From Quadrisphaera granulorum (GTDB lineage Bacteria > Actinomycetota > Actinomycetes > Actinomycetales > Quadrisphaeraceae), in NCBI RefSeq assembly GCF_003149145.1, contig NZ_QGDQ01000010.1, forward strand, positions 62,001-126,000: DNA of 64,000 bases, given 5' to 3'. Positions 52,822 through 62,054 of the stretch are shown here, in pieces; position 1 is the first letter of the stretch, and each line of letters opens with the position of its first letter. The notes under the pieces are model-generated. The model did no database searches. It was not told the origin of the DNA and was given only the letters and a program-made list of their open reading frames with translations. Made by a program: the position numbers and the translations under genes.

Positions 52822-53484
52822 TCAGGAACCGTCGACGGTGCGCGTGGTGCCGTAGCCGGTGCTGGCTGCGGCGACGACGACGGCGAGCTGCTCCTCCTCG
52901 GACAGCTCGCGCGGCGGCGCCACCGCGCGGGCGCGGAGGAAGATGTCGGCAGCCCACTCGAGCAGCTCGGTGTTGAGCACCGCGGAGGCGAGGTCGGCGC
53001 CGGTGGTCACTGCCCCGTGGTGGGCGAGGATCACGGCGTTCTTGTCGGCCAGGGCTTCGGTCACGGAGGCCGCGAGCTCGGCGGAGCCGAAGACGGCGAA
53101 CGGCACCACCGGCACCTCCCCGCCCAGCGACAGCTGCTGGTAGTGCAGGCAGGGCAGGCGGTCGGTCACGAGCGAGAGCGCCACCGACGCGCTGGCGTGG
53201 GTGTGGACGACGGCGCCGACCGCCTCGTCGTCGTAGGCACCGAGGTGCAGCTGCAGCTCCGAACTCGGGACCAGCGTGCCCGCGATCACGCGCCCGGAAG
53301 CATCGACGACGGTGACGTCCTCCGGGCGGGCGTCGGCAAGCACCACGCCGGTGCCGGTGATCGCGATGCCGCCAGCCACGCGGGCACTGACGTTGCCGCC
53401 GGAACCCTTCACGAGACCGCATTGCGCCAGGTCACGGCACACCCCGACCACCTGGGCCCGGACGCTGTCAACGTCGGCGCTCAC
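52822..53484 (-). CDS. Class II aldolase/adducin family protein (fuculose-phosphate aldolase-like)
   Basis: This 220-residue protein has the catalytic Glu in PSSELQLHLG, the zinc-binding VVHTHASASVAL, a later HHGAV, and the SGGNVSARV substrate-phosphate loop. It probably cleaves a phosphorylated ketose or decarboxylates an acid sugar. The GTG start overlaps the stop of the sugar kinase, and the pair suggests kinase then aldolase action on one substrate. The C-terminal STGYGTTRTVDGS has no known role. Confidence 0.88.
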   Translation of the reverse strand: MSADVDSVRAQVVGVCRDLAQCGLVKGSGGNVSARVAGGIAITGTGVVLADARPEDVTVVDASGRVIAGTLVPSSELQLHLGAYDDEAVGAVVHTHASASVALSLVTDRLPCLHYQQLSLGGEVPVVPFAVFGSAELAASVTEALADKNAVILAHHGAVTTGADLASAVLNTELLEWAADIFLRARAVAPPRELSEEEQLAVVVAAASTGYGTTRTVDGS

Positions 53485-54419
53485 ACCCGGCTCCCCAGCG
53501 CGAGCGCCACCGCCTCGACGCGGGCGTAGTCGTAGTCGCCGTGGTCGGTGCCGATCCCCGCCACGACGTGCGACGCCGTGGCGGAGCCGAAGCGCGCGGC
53601 CTCCTCCGCGGAGTGCCCGGCCAGGCTGGCCATGAGGAAGCCCGCGGAGAAGGCGTCGCCGCCGCCGCTGGTGTCGACCACCTCGGCCGGGGCGATCGGC
53701 ACCTCGCTGACGCGACCGTCGTCGAGCACCAGCGTGGCCTCGCCGCCGTTCGTGATCGCCGCGCAGCGCGCGCCGAGGTCCGCGAGCGCCGTCGCGGCCT
53801 CGTGCAGCGTCGCGGCGCCGGTCCAGCCGAGCACCTGCTCAGCGTTGGGGAGCACCTGGTCGACCTCGGGCAGGAGCGGTCTGATGAGGCCGAAGAAGCC
53901 GGGGTCTCCGCCGATGAGGAAGTCGACGGAGGTCGTGGTGCCGTGGGCGCGGGCGAAGCGGAGCAGCTCCACGACGTTCTCCGGTCCGAGTAGCTCCGGG
54001 GCGCCGACGTGCAGGTGGTCGCTGGTGGCGATGAGGTCCCACGGCACCTCGTCGGCGGAGAACGGGGTCGCCCCGACCACGTGCAGCGCCGGGCGGGATC
54101 CGTCGGTGCGGATCGGCAGCACCGAGGCGGACGTGGGCAGCTCGCAGGTGCGCAGGTGGGTGGTGTCGACGCCGGCGCGAGCCAGCAGGTCGCTCAGGAG
54201 GCGACCGGCGGCGTCGTCGCCGATCGCCCCGACCGTGTGCACGCGCGCACCGAGCTTGGCCAGGACGACGGCGGTGCCGCCGGCCGGGCCGGCTGCGCAG
54301 ACGTGGATCTCGTCGACAAGGGCGAAGCCCTGGCCTGGCGGGATCTCGTCGACCGGGAGCACCACGGTGTCGAGCACGTGCGCGCCGAGCGTGACGACCT
54401 GGGGATGGGTAGGCGCCAA
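53481..54419 (-). CDS. PfkB family sugar kinase
   Basis: This 312-residue ribokinase-type kinase has the first signature region (HVCAAGPAGGTAVVLAKLGARV) and the C-terminal ATP/anion-hole motif DTSGGGDAFSAGFLMA with the catalytic Asp. The start is a TTG, which the perfectly placed GAAGGAG at 54426-54432 supports. With the overlapping aldolase gene it forms a two-gene operon for breakdown of an unknown sugar or polyol. No transporter for the sugar is adjacent. Confidence 0.88.
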   Translation of the reverse strand: MAPTHPQVVTLGAHVLDTVVLPVDEIPPGQGFALVDEIHVCAAGPAGGTAVVLAKLGARVHTVGAIGDDAAGRLLSDLLARAGVDTTHLRTCELPTSASVLPIRTDGSRPALHVVGATPFSADEVPWDLIATSDHLHVGAPELLGPENVVELLRFARAHGTTTSVDFLIGGDPGFFGLIRPLLPEVDQVLPNAEQVLGWTGAATLHEAATALADLGARCAAITNGGEATLVLDDGRVSEVPIAPAEVVDTSGGGDAFSAGFLMASLAGHSAEEAARFGSATASHVVAGIGTDHGDYDYARVEAVALALGSRV

Positions 54420-54425
54420 CGGGAT

Positions 54426-54432
54426 CTCCTTC
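54426..54432 (-). promoter_or_regulatory. Ribosome-binding site that decides a TTG start
   Basis: GAAGGAG on the minus strand lies 6 bases before TTG at 54419. No in-frame ATG or GTG nearby has comparable spacing, so TTG is taken as the start of the PfkB kinase. Confidence 0.7.
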
Positions 54433-54561
54433 GATCACGTTCAGTGGGTCATCAGTACAGCTTCAGGACGGCGATGGCGCCATTCTCTTGCCATACGCGA
54501 CAGATGTTAGTACGAATGCCCAATAAAGCCCCCAGCGTCATCCGTTCGCGAAGGAGCGACC

Positions 54562-54786
54562 ATGACCCCCCGCTACGACCTGTCAAAGATCAAGCTTGGC
54601 AAGCTGCTGACCGACCCGGAGGCCGAGGCGATCGTGCTCGACGTCATCCCCGACCTGCGCAAGAGCCCGACCTTCCTGGTGGCCAAGACCCTCACCGCCA
54701 GCGCGGCGCTCACGCTGGCGCAGGCCCAGATCGGCGCCGAGAAGACCGAGGAGCTGCGCCGCCGCGTCACCGCCCTGGAGGCGTGA
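54562..54786 (+). CDS. Small helical protein of unknown function
   Basis: This 74-residue protein starts at an ATG preceded by GAAGGAG. The pattern KLGKLLTDPEAEAIVLDVIPDLRKSP recalls the short helical bundle found at the C terminus of some actinobacterial glycosidases, and the tail (GAEKTEELRRRVTAL) looks like a short coiled coil. There is no signal peptide. It stands alone between divergent and convergent neighbours. Function unknown. Confidence 0.7.
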   Translation: MTPRYDLSKIKLGKLLTDPEAEAIVLDVIPDLRKSPTFLVAKTLTASAALTLAQAQIGAEKTEELRRRVTALEA

Positions 54787-54829
54787 GGCAGGTGAGCCGC
54801 GTGCACATGGCGGCGCACCCCTCGCCGCC

Positions 54830-55804
54830 TCAGGTGTTGGCGCCGCGCGCGGCCACCGGCCAGCGGTCCACGATCGAGCCGCCGGCGACGGCGACCAGCT
54901 CGTCGGCGAGGTTCACCGCGACGCACACGTGGTTGGGCACCACCCTCACGACGTCGCCGACCGCGGGCACCACGGCGCCGTCGGGGAACTGCGCTGTCGC
55001 ATGGTGCTCCGAGAGCGCCACGATCCTGGCGTCGAGGTGGTCCAGCAGCCGTCCGCCGCCGCTGACCCACCCGGGCTGGTCTCCGCCGAGCACCTTGCTG
55101 CCCGCGTCGAGCACGATGCGCTGCCCACGGCGGCTCACCACCGTGGAGTGCGCCCACAGCGCAACGTCGCCCCAGTCGCAGGTGCCGAGCTCGGCCTGCT
55201 GGGCGTCGTTGAAGAGGTAGACGCCGGGGCGCACCTCGGTGAGCGCTCCGGGGTCGGCGCTGGCTGCCGTCGGAGTGGAACCCCCGCTGACGACGGCGAC
55301 GGTCAGGCCCGCGCGACGCAGACCGTCGACCGCGAGACTCAGCGCCACGGCCTCGTCGGCGGCTGCCTGGGCGCGCGCCCCGGGTGAGTAGCCGTGCCCG
55401 GGGAAGGTGAAGACTCCGGCCACCCGCAGCCCGACGCGGGCAGCTGCGAGCGCGACCTCTGCTGCCGCGCCTGGCTCCACGCCACTGCGGTGGTGCCCGC
55501 TGTCGACCTCGACGAGCACCTGCGCCGCCGTCCCCGCCAACGCGGCGCCCAGCGCGCGGGCGCCCTCGGCGGTGTCGACGCCGACGCGCAGACTCGCCCG
55601 CTCCGCCACGGCCCGCAGCCGCCGTCCACGAGACGCCGAGGCCCACAGGGGGTAGGCGATGAACAGGTCGTCGAAGCCGGCTGCGGCGAAGATCTCGGCC
55701 TCGCTGACGGTGGCCACCGTCAGGCCGACGGCCCCCGCGGCCAGCTGCCGCTGCGCGAGCTGCAGGCACTTGTGCGTCTTGGCGTGCGGCCGCAACGCAG
55801 CCAA
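54830..55804 (-). CDS. D-threonine aldolase/D-serine dehydratase-like PLP enzyme, probably 5'-truncated
   Basis: This 324-residue alanine-racemase-fold protein begins almost directly at the PLP-lysine motif (LRPHAKTHK). Family members usually have 30-40 residues before it, including the first TP..V-DLDAL strand. A stop codon lies two codons before the TTG used here, so the missing part cannot be read in frame. The rest is intact: [30 protein letters not shown], and the C-terminal domain with EHHA and PNHVC metal/PLP contacts. Either the N terminus was lost beside the chemoreceptor gene or this is a pseudogene. Confidence 0.75.
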   Translation of the reverse strand: MAALRPHAKTHKCLQLAQRQLAAGAVGLTVATVSEAEIFAAAGFDDLFIAYPLWASASRGRRLRAVAERASLRVGVDTAEGARALGAALAGTAAQVLVEVDSGHHRSGVEPGAAAEVALAAARVGLRVAGVFTFPGHGYSPGARAQAAADEAVALSLAVDGLRRAGLTVAVVSGGSTPTAASADPGALTEVRPGVYLFNDAQQAELGTCDWGDVALWAHSTVVSRRGQRIVLDAGSKVLGGDQPGWVSGGGRLLDHLDARIVALSEHHATAQFPDGAVVPAVGDVVRVVPNHVCVAVNLADELVAVAGGSIVDRWPVAARGANT

Positions 55805-55906
55805 GGCTCAGTCTTCGTGCCCCCAGACTCAAGGTCGACGTATCCCGGTCGATGGGCACGGAGAACCGCTGACCCCGCTGACACCCTGAGCCTCCGGGAG
55901 GCCCCC

Positions 55907-57493
55907 GTGCTCCGCCTGTTCGCCGACCTCAAGGTCGCCCACAAGCTCTACGCCGGCTTCGCCGTCGTCTGCCTCCTGCTGGGAGTGATCAGCACCGTCG
56001 CGCTGGTCCGCCTCAACCAGGCCCAGGACAACCTCAAGGTCCTTTCCGAGAGCGGCGTCGCGTCCGTGGACGCCTCCGGAGACACCATTGCGGCGTTCCG
56101 CCTGGTGCGTCTGGACATCGTGGCTGTCGCACTCGCCCCGGACGAAGCGAGCACCGCGCAGGCTGTGAAGGACGCCCAGGCCGCGGAAGTCGCACTGGAC
56201 CAGCAGTGGAAGGACTACCTGGCCACCTTCCCCGCCAGCACCCCCACCCAACAGCAGGCCTACACGTCCGCACTGGCGACCTACCGCAAGATCGCCGAGG
56301 AGCTCATGCCTGCCGCCGAGGCCAGCGACCTCGCGACCTTCACGGCGGGCCGAAAGGCGAAGCTGACCCCCGCCGCGAAGGTGGTGGAGGCCGCGCTCCA
56401 GGACATCCAGAAGACCGAGAACGACGCCGCTGACCAGATGGCCGCCGACGGTGAGGCCGCGTACAAGTCGGCCGTGGCCGTGCTCGTGGGCTGCTCGGTG
56501 CTGGCGCTGCTGCTGGCGGTGGCCATCGCCGTGGTGGTGGCCCGCTCGGTGACCAAGCCCCTGGCGGCAGTGGTCCGGATCATGGGCGGCATGGCCGCCG
56601 GCCGCCTCAACGAACGCCTGGGCATGACCCGCAAGGACGAACTAGGTCAGCTGGCCGCCTCGACCGACGCCTCCCTGGACGCCCTCGCAGGCGCCGTGCG
56701 AGAGATCCGCGACGAGGCCGCCGCGCTGGCGTCGTCGTCGTCATCGCTGAGCAGCGTGTCGTCGCAGCTGTCCGCCAGCGCCGAGGAGGCCGCCGCACAG
56801 ACCGTGCTGGTCTCGGCGGCCACGGAGGAGGTCAGCGCGTCGATCGCCACGGTCGCTGCCGCCGGCGAGGAGATGACCGCCGCGATCACCCAGATCGCGA
56901 CCGCCACCAGCGAGGCCTCCCAGATGGCGTCCTCCGCCGTCAACGCCGCGGGCTCGGCCGGCGGCGCGATCGAGCGGCTCGGGGTGTCCAGCAAGGAGAT
57001 CGGCGACGTCGTCAAGCTCATCACCTCCATCGCCGAGCAGACCAACCTCCTCGCCCTCAACGCCACCATCGAGGCCGCACGCGCCGGTGAGCTGGGCAAG
57101 GGCTTCGCCGTCGTCGCCGGTGAGGTCAAGGAACTGGCCCGCCAGACCGCGCAGGCCACCGACGAGATCATCGGCAAGGTCACCGCCACGCAGGGCGACG
57201 CCTCCGCCGCCGCGGCGGCCGTCACCGAGATCGGTGACGTCATCGGCCGGATCGACGCCGTGCAGGCCACCATCGCCGCCGCTGTGGAGGAACAGTCCGC
57301 CACGACCTCGGAGATGGTCCGCAACGTCACCGAGATCTCCACCGGCAGCAACGAGATCTCCGCGAACATCTCCAGCATCGCGGCGGGCACGCAGCAGAAC
57401 CGCGAGGGCGCCGGCAACACGGCCTCCACCGCGGAGTCGCTGGCCGGCTCGGCCGCGCGGCTGCAGGAGCTGACGGGTCGCTTCACCCTCTGA
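55907..57493 (+). CDS. Methyl-accepting chemotaxis protein
   Basis: This 528-residue chemoreceptor has a first membrane helix at about residues 14-35. A helical periplasmic four-helix-bundle sensor follows, with a second helix at about 190-212 and a HAMP domain ([20 protein letters not shown]). The long signalling coiled coil has the hairpin tip [21 protein letters not shown]. The GTG start is preceded by GGGAGG. No chemotaxis kinase genes are in the window. The organism is thus probably motile or uses a remote array. The neighbouring amino-acid-degrading genes make an amino acid ligand possible. Confidence 0.94.
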   Translation: MLRLFADLKVAHKLYAGFAVVCLLLGVISTVALVRLNQAQDNLKVLSESGVASVDASGDTIAAFRLVRLDIVAVALAPDEASTAQAVKDAQAAEVALDQQWKDYLATFPASTPTQQQAYTSALATYRKIAEELMPAAEASDLATFTAGRKAKLTPAAKVVEAALQDIQKTENDAADQMAADGEAAYKSAVAVLVGCSVLALLLAVAIAVVVARSVTKPLAAVVRIMGGMAAGRLNERLGMTRKDELGQLAASTDASLDALAGAVREIRDEAAALASSSSSLSSVSSQLSASAEEAAAQTVLVSAATEEVSASIATVAAAGEEMTAAITQIATATSEASQMASSAVNAAGSAGGAIERLGVSSKEIGDVVKLITSIAEQTNLLALNATIEAARAGELGKGFAVVAGEVKELARQTAQATDEIIGKVTATQGDASAAAAAVTEIGDVIGRIDAVQATIAAAVEEQSATTSEMVRNVTEISTGSNEISANISSIAAGTQQNREGAGNTASTAESLAGSAARLQELTGRFTL

Positions 57494-57497
57494 CGCA

Positions 57498-57549
57498 CGG
57501 GGCGCCGCCCCGGAATCATCAGGATCTCTGACGACAGACTCCAGAGATC
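57498..57549 (+). promoter_or_regulatory. Small hairpin and an 8-base dyad between the chemoreceptor and the oxidoreductase
   Basis: CGGGGC/GCCCCG (57498-57512) follows the chemoreceptor stop and may weakly terminate. GATCTCTG (57523-57530) and CAGAGATC (57542-57549) form a dyad 4 bases before the oxidoreductase start, a candidate repressor site. Confidence 0.4.
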
Positions 57550-57553
57550 ATCG

Positions 57554-58792
57554 ATGGTGCCTGATGCTGGGGAGCTGCATGCTGATGCCGTGCAGCTCCC
57601 CACATCAGCCCAGGTCGTCGTGATCGGCGGCGGGGCCCTCGGGCTCGCCGCGGCCGACGAGATGGCGCGCGCCGGGCTCGACGTCCTCGTCCTGGAGCGT
57701 GACCAGCTCGGCTCCGGTTCCTCGGCCAAGCCGTACGGCGGCGTGCGCGCCACCTTCTCCGACCCCGGCAACATCGCCCTCGGCCAGCGGGGCCTGGAGA
57801 AGTACGCCCGCCTGCACGAGGCCACCCCGGGCGGCGTCGGCCTGGCCCGCGTGGGTTACCTCTTCTGCGCCCGCACCGAGGCCGAGGCACTGGCCCTGGA
57901 GGTCAGCACCGAGCTGCAGCGCTCCATGGGATCCGACGCGGAGGTCATCAGCCCGGCGCGTGCCGCCGAGCTGAACCCCTACCTCGACCCGTCGGTGCTG
58001 GTGTCGGCGTCGTTCTCCCCGCAGGACGGCTACGCCCAGCCTTCCCTGGCCGTCGCCGCGTGGGCTGCCAGCGCCCGGGCGCTCGGCGCGCGCGTCGTCG
58101 AGGGCGTCAAGGTCACCGGCATCGAGACGATCGACGACGGCAATCACCGCCGCGTGGTCGGCGTGACCACCACCGCCGGTCCCACCAGCTCGACAAGCAC
58201 CGTGCGCTGCGAGCACGTCATCGTCGCTGCTGGTGCCTGGTCGCGCAGCGTGGGAGAGATGGCCGGCATCGACGTCCCCGTCGAGCCCGTCCGGCGCCAG
58301 ATCGCCTTCGCCGACGTGCCCGCGGGCACCCCTGGCGGCGCGGGCGGACGTCCACTGCCCTTCACCCTCGACCTGTCGACCACCTTCTACGTGCACGGCT
58401 CCCCCGAGGGCCTGCTGCTCGGCATCTCCGACGCCGGGCAGGTCCCCGGCTTCGGCCGCGACTACGACGACTCCTGGGTCCCCGTCTTCGACGCCGCTGC
58501 CGCCGTCGTCGCCCCATCCCTGGTGGGGCTGCCTCTGCGCGACGGCTGGGCGGGCCTGTACGAGAACACCCCCGACCACAACGCCCTCATCGGTGAGTCC
58601 GCCCACGTGGCCGGACTCGTGCTCGCGACAGGCTTCTCCGGGCACGGCTTCCTGCAGGCGCCGGCGGTCGGGGAGGTGGTGCGCGACATCGTGCTCGGGC
58701 ACACGCCCGAGCTTGACGTGTCCGGGTTCTCACCGGAGCGCTTCGCGCCGCAGTCGGCAGCCCCCCTGCTGCGCGAAGTGCACATCATCTGA
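57554..58792 (+). CDS. FAD-dependent amine/amino acid oxidoreductase (DAO family), candidate pipecolate oxidase
   Basis: This 412-residue flavoprotein has VVVIGGGALGLAAADEMARAG for FAD binding, GVRATFSDPGNIALG typical of sarcosine-oxidase-like enzymes, and a C-terminal GLYENTPDHNALIGES and ATGFSGHGFLQAP. It begins a plus-strand cluster with 2-oxoadipate dioxygenase and aminoadipate-semialdehyde dehydrogenase. Oxidation of L-pipecolate, like AmaA of Pseudomonas, is the best inference. Sarcosine or another secondary amine is the alternative. A hairpin (57569-57601) covers its first codons, so the true start could be the GTG at 57590. Confidence 0.85.
   Translation: MVPDAGELHADAVQLPTSAQVVVIGGGALGLAAADEMARAGLDVLVLERDQLGSGSSAKPYGGVRATFSDPGNIALGQRGLEKYARLHEATPGGVGLARVGYLFCARTEAEALALEVSTELQRSMGSDAEVISPARAAELNPYLDPSVLVSASFSPQDGYAQPSLAVAAWAASARALGARVVEGVKVTGIETIDDGNHRRVVGVTTTAGPTSSTSTVRCEHVIVAAGAWSRSVGEMAGIDVPVEPVRRQIAFADVPAGTPGGAGGRPLPFTLDLSTTFYVHGSPEGLLLGISDAGQVPGFGRDYDDSWVPVFDAAAAVVAPSLVGLPLRDGWAGLYENTPDHNALIGESAHVAGLVLATGFSGHGFLQAPAVGEVVRDIVLGHTPELDVSGFSPERFAPQSAAPLLREVHII
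57569..57601 (+). promoter_or_regulatory. Stable hairpin over the first codons of the oxidoreductase gene
   Basis: GGGGAGCTGCA (57569-57579) and its exact complement (57591-57601) enclose 11 bases. Either it limits translation from the ATG at 57554, or it is a leader hairpin and translation begins at the GTG at 57590. Confidence 0.5.
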
Positions 58793-58823
58793 TGGGCTGG
58801 GTCATGAGTCTGGGAGGACACCG

Positions 58824-60272
58824 ATGACGACGACGACGACGCTGGTGCGCGGTACCGAGCTGCGCGCGCGCTTCGCGGTGGCGCTCGCGGAGATGTACGG
58901 CGCGGAGGTCCCCGCCTACACCACGCTGGTCGAGGTCAGCCGTGCGGTGAACGCCGACGTGGCTGCGGCCCGCGGCGCGGACGCCGAGAGGCTGGGGTCG
59001 CTGGAGCGCGTCACCGCGGAGCGTCACGGCGCCATCCGCGTCGGCTCCCCCCGTGAGCTGGAGCAGGTGGGCCGGGTCTTCGCGGCGTTCGGCATGCACC
59101 CGGTGGGCTTCTACGACCTGCGCGACGCCTCGGCCTCGTCCGTGCCGGTGGTGTCGACGGCGTTCCGGCCCGTCGACCCTGCCGAGCTGGCCGAGAACCC
59201 GTTCCGCGTGTTCACCTCGATGCTCGCCGTCGACGACGCCCGCTTCTTCGACGCGCCCACGCGGCAGCGCCTCGAGCGCTTCGTCGAGGAACGGCACCTG
59301 TTCAGCGACGAGCTGCTGGCCCTGGCCGACCGCGCCGCCGCCGAGGGCGGCCTGCCCACGGCCGAGGCTGACGAGCTGCTGCGCCTGGCCACCGACGCCT
59401 TCCGACTGTCCACTGAGCCGGTGGACCGTGCCTGGTACACCCACCTGGAGAAGATCTCCGCGGTAGCCGCGGACATCGGCGGCGTGCCCGCCACCCACAT
59501 CAACCACCTCACGCCGCGCGTGCTGGACATCGACGAGCTGTACCGGCGGATGTCCGAGCGCGGCATCACGATGATCGACGAGGTGCAGGGCCCGCCCGCG
59601 TGGGAGGGCCCCGACGTACTGCTGCGCCAGACGTCCTTCCGGGCGCTGGCCGAGGAGCGGACCTTCCGCGAGGCAGACGGCTCGGTGGTGACCGGTGCGC
59701 TGCGGGTGCGCTTCGGTGAGGTGGAGCAGCGCGGCATCGCGCTGACCGCGGCCGGGCGCGACCTGTACGACAGGCTCGTGGCCGAGGTCGACGCCCGCCG
59801 CGCGGGCCTGGTGCCCGGTCACGAGAGCGACGGCCATGAGAACGACAGCCAGCGCACCCGGGTCGAGGTCGCCCTCGACGTGTGGCGCCGGCACCTACCG
59901 CGCGCTGAAGCCGACCTCGTGCTCGCCGGCCTGGCGTGCGGCGAGGTGCGGCTCGTCGAGGGCGCGCTGCTGCCCGCATGCGAGGCCGACCGTTCGTTCT
60001 CGCTGGCCGCGCTGGTGGAAGCCGGCGCCGTCGTCGTCGACCCGATCGTCTACGAGGACTTCCTGCCGCGCAGCGCGGCCGGGATCTTCCAGTCCAACCT
60101 CACCGACGCCGGCACCAAGGACGTCGAGCTGGACGGCGCCGACTACGACGCCGACCGCCTCTCCGCGATCCTCGGGAAGACCGTGCTCGACCCGATCGAG
60201 CTCGCCACCGCGCAGATGCAGCGCTCGGTGGACGCCCTGTCCGCCCAGCTGAAGACCCCCATCACCCACTGA
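58824..60272 (+). CDS. hglS: 2-oxoadipate dioxygenase/decarboxylase (HglS/YdcJ, DUF1338 family)
   Basis: This 482-residue member of the DUF1338 family is an iron enzyme that converts 2-oxoadipate to D-2-hydroxyglutarate in the D-lysine/pipecolate route. Family landmarks are visible: ERHGAIRVG with His68 and Arg72, GFYDLRDASASSVPVVSTAFRP, the THINHLTPRVLDID segment with His225, and the later LLRQTSFRALAEER with the Glu expected as third iron ligand. YEDFLPRSAAGIFQSNL lies near the C terminus. Residue roles are by analogy with Pseudomonas HglS. GGGAGG precedes the ATG. It follows the FAD oxidoreductase by 31 bases. Confidence 0.92.
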   Translation: MTTTTTLVRGTELRARFAVALAEMYGAEVPAYTTLVEVSRAVNADVAAARGADAERLGSLERVTAERHGAIRVGSPRELEQVGRVFAAFGMHPVGFYDLRDASASSVPVVSTAFRPVDPAELAENPFRVFTSMLAVDDARFFDAPTRQRLERFVEERHLFSDELLALADRAAAEGGLPTAEADELLRLATDAFRLSTEPVDRAWYTHLEKISAVAADIGGVPATHINHLTPRVLDIDELYRRMSERGITMIDEVQGPPAWEGPDVLLRQTSFRALAEERTFREADGSVVTGALRVRFGEVEQRGIALTAAGRDLYDRLVAEVDARRAGLVPGHESDGHENDSQRTRVEVALDVWRRHLPRAEADLVLAGLACGEVRLVEGALLPACEADRSFSLAALVEAGAVVVDPIVYEDFLPRSAAGIFQSNLTDAGTKDVELDGADYDADRLSAILGKTVLDPIELATAQMQRSVDALSAQLKTPITH

Positions 60273-60283
60273 CCCCCTCCCCC

Positions 60284-60339
60284 GCGACGATCAAGGAAGT
60301 TGTGCACGCCGTCGTGTGCAGAACTTCCTTGATCGTCGC
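60284..60339. repeat. Paired GACGATCAAGGAAG palindromic element (copy D) inside the lysine cluster
   Basis: Arms at 60284-60310 and 60314-60339 are almost in contact, so the RNA would fold as a long hairpin between hglS and amaB. It lies 24 bases before the amaB start and could affect relative expression of the two genes. Confidence 0.82.
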
Positions 60340-60363
60340 CGGGAGTTCTCGAGAGGACCTGAC

Positions 60364-61902
60364 ATGACTGCCCTGACCGGAACCATCCCCGCCGCCGGCA
60401 CGCTCGCTGCGGACGTCGCCGCGGCGCTCGACGCGCTCGGCGTGGACAAGGCCCTGCTGTCCGGCGCCCACGAGTGCCGCTCGCCCATCACCGGCGAGGT
60501 GCTCGCCCACACCCCCGAGCACACCGCCGCCGACGTCGAGGCCGCCATCACCACCGCCGCCGAGACGTTCCTGACCTGGCGTGACGTGCCCGCCCCCGTG
60601 CGCGGCCAGCTCATCAAGCGCTGGGGCGAGCTGCTCACCGAGCACAAGGAGCACCTGGCCACCCTCGTGCAGGCCGAGGTCGGCAAGATCCGCTCCGAGG
60701 CCCTCGGCGAGGTCCAGGAGATGATCGACATCTGCGACCTGGCCGTCGGCCAGAGCCGCCAGCTGTTCGGCAAGACCCTGCCGTCCGAGCGCCCCGGTCA
60801 CCGCCTCGCCGAGACGTGGCACCCGCTGGGCGTGGTCGGCGTCATCAGCGCCTTCAACTTCCCCGTGGCCGTCTACGCCTGGAACACCGCTCTCGCGCTG
60901 GTCTGCGGCGACACCGTGGTGTGGAAGCCCGCCGAGACCGCCTACCTGTGCGCCCTGGGCACCGACGCGCTGCTCGCCAAGGCCGCGGCCGAGGTCGGCG
61001 CCCCCGCCGGCCTGCACCCGCTGGTGCTGGCTGACCGTGTCGCCGGGCAGGCGCTGGTCGACGACGAGCGCGTCGCGCTGGTCTCGGCCACCGGCTCGGT
61101 CCGCATGGGCCGCGAGGTCGCCCCCCGCGTCGCCGCCCGCTTCGGGCGTGCGCTGCTGGAGCTGGGCGGCAACAACGCCGCCATCGTCGCCCCGAGCGCC
61201 GACCTCGACCTGGCGCTGCGCGGCATCGTCTTCGCCGCCGCCGGCACCGCCGGTCAGCGCTGCACCACGCTGCGCCGCCTCATCGTGCACCGCTCCATCG
61301 CGGACGACCTGGTCAAGCGCATCGCCGCGACCTACGAGGGCCTGCCGATCGGCAGCCCCACCGCCCCCGGCGTGCTCGTCGGCCCGCTCGTCTCGCAGGC
61401 CGCCTACGCCGCCCAGCAGGACGCGCTGGAGCAGGCTGTGGCCCAGGGCGGCGAGGTCGTCGCGGGCGGCAAGCGTGTGCTGGCCGACGAGGCCCCCGGC
61501 GCCTTCTACGTGGAGCCCGCCGTCGTGCGGATGCCCGCGCAGACCTCGGTGGTGCAGGAGGAGACCTTCGCGCCGATCGTGTACGTGCTCACCTACGACA
61601 CCTTCGACGAGGCCATCGCCCTCAACAACGGCGTGCGCCAGGGCCTGTCCAGCGCCGTCTTCACCCGTGACCTGGAGGAGGCCGAGCGCTTCCTCTCGGC
61701 CGGCGGGTCCGACTGCGGCATCGCCAACGTCAACATCGGCACCTCCGGCGCCGAGATCGGCGGCGCCTTCGGTGGGGAGAAGGAGACCGGCGGCGGCCGC
61801 GAGTCCGGCACCGACTCCTGGCAGGCGTACATGCGCCGCGCCACCAACACGGTCAACGCCTCCGGCCAGCTGCCACTGGCTCAGGGCGTCGAGTTCGTCT
61901 GA
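60364..61902 (+). CDS. amaB: L-aminoadipate-semialdehyde dehydrogenase (ALDH7 family)
   Basis: This 512-residue enzyme oxidises 2-aminoadipate 6-semialdehyde to 2-aminoadipate with NAD(P)+. The ALDH7-specific features are clear: FNFPVAVYAWNTALALVCGD, ATGSVRMGREVAPRV, the general-base Glu in LLELGGNNAAIV, the Cys in AGTAGQRCTTLRRL, and the C-terminal NIGTSGAEIGGAFGGEKETG...GTDSWQAYMRR aminoadipate-binding stretch. The ATG is preceded by GAGAGGA. The adjacency of hglS and amaB parallels Pseudomonas putida and supports a lysine catabolic role. A strong hairpin follows. Confidence 0.95.
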   Translation: MTALTGTIPAAGTLAADVAAALDALGVDKALLSGAHECRSPITGEVLAHTPEHTAADVEAAITTAAETFLTWRDVPAPVRGQLIKRWGELLTEHKEHLATLVQAEVGKIRSEALGEVQEMIDICDLAVGQSRQLFGKTLPSERPGHRLAETWHPLGVVGVISAFNFPVAVYAWNTALALVCGDTVVWKPAETAYLCALGTDALLAKAAAEVGAPAGLHPLVLADRVAGQALVDDERVALVSATGSVRMGREVAPRVAARFGRALLELGGNNAAIVAPSADLDLALRGIVFAAAGTAGQRCTTLRRLIVHRSIADDLVKRIAATYEGLPIGSPTAPGVLVGPLVSQAAYAAQQDALEQAVAQGGEVVAGGKRVLADEAPGAFYVEPAVVRMPAQTSVVQEETFAPIVYVLTYDTFDEAIALNNGVRQGLSSAVFTRDLEEAERFLSAGGSDCGIANVNIGTSGAEIGGAFGGEKETGGGRESGTDSWQAYMRRATNTVNASGQLPLAQGVEFV

Positions 61903-61908
61903 CGGTCA

Positions 61909-61953
61909 GGTTCCTGCTGACCGCGGCGCCTTCCGCCGCGGTCAGCAGGAACC
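61909..61953 (+). terminator. Strong hairpin after amaB
   Basis: A perfect 20-base stem (61909-61928 with 61934-61953) and a 5-base loop begin 7 bases after the amaB stop. It probably ends or strongly attenuates the transcript, which suggests a separate promoter for the next gene. Confidence 0.82.
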
Positions 61954-62054
61954 ACCCGCCACGGGCGGCACGCGAGAGCGATGCGGGCCCGGCTTCTGCC
62001 CTGCCGTGACACCGCACAGCCCCTCGCAGCAGCCTCAGCCCGAAGGAGACCGCC

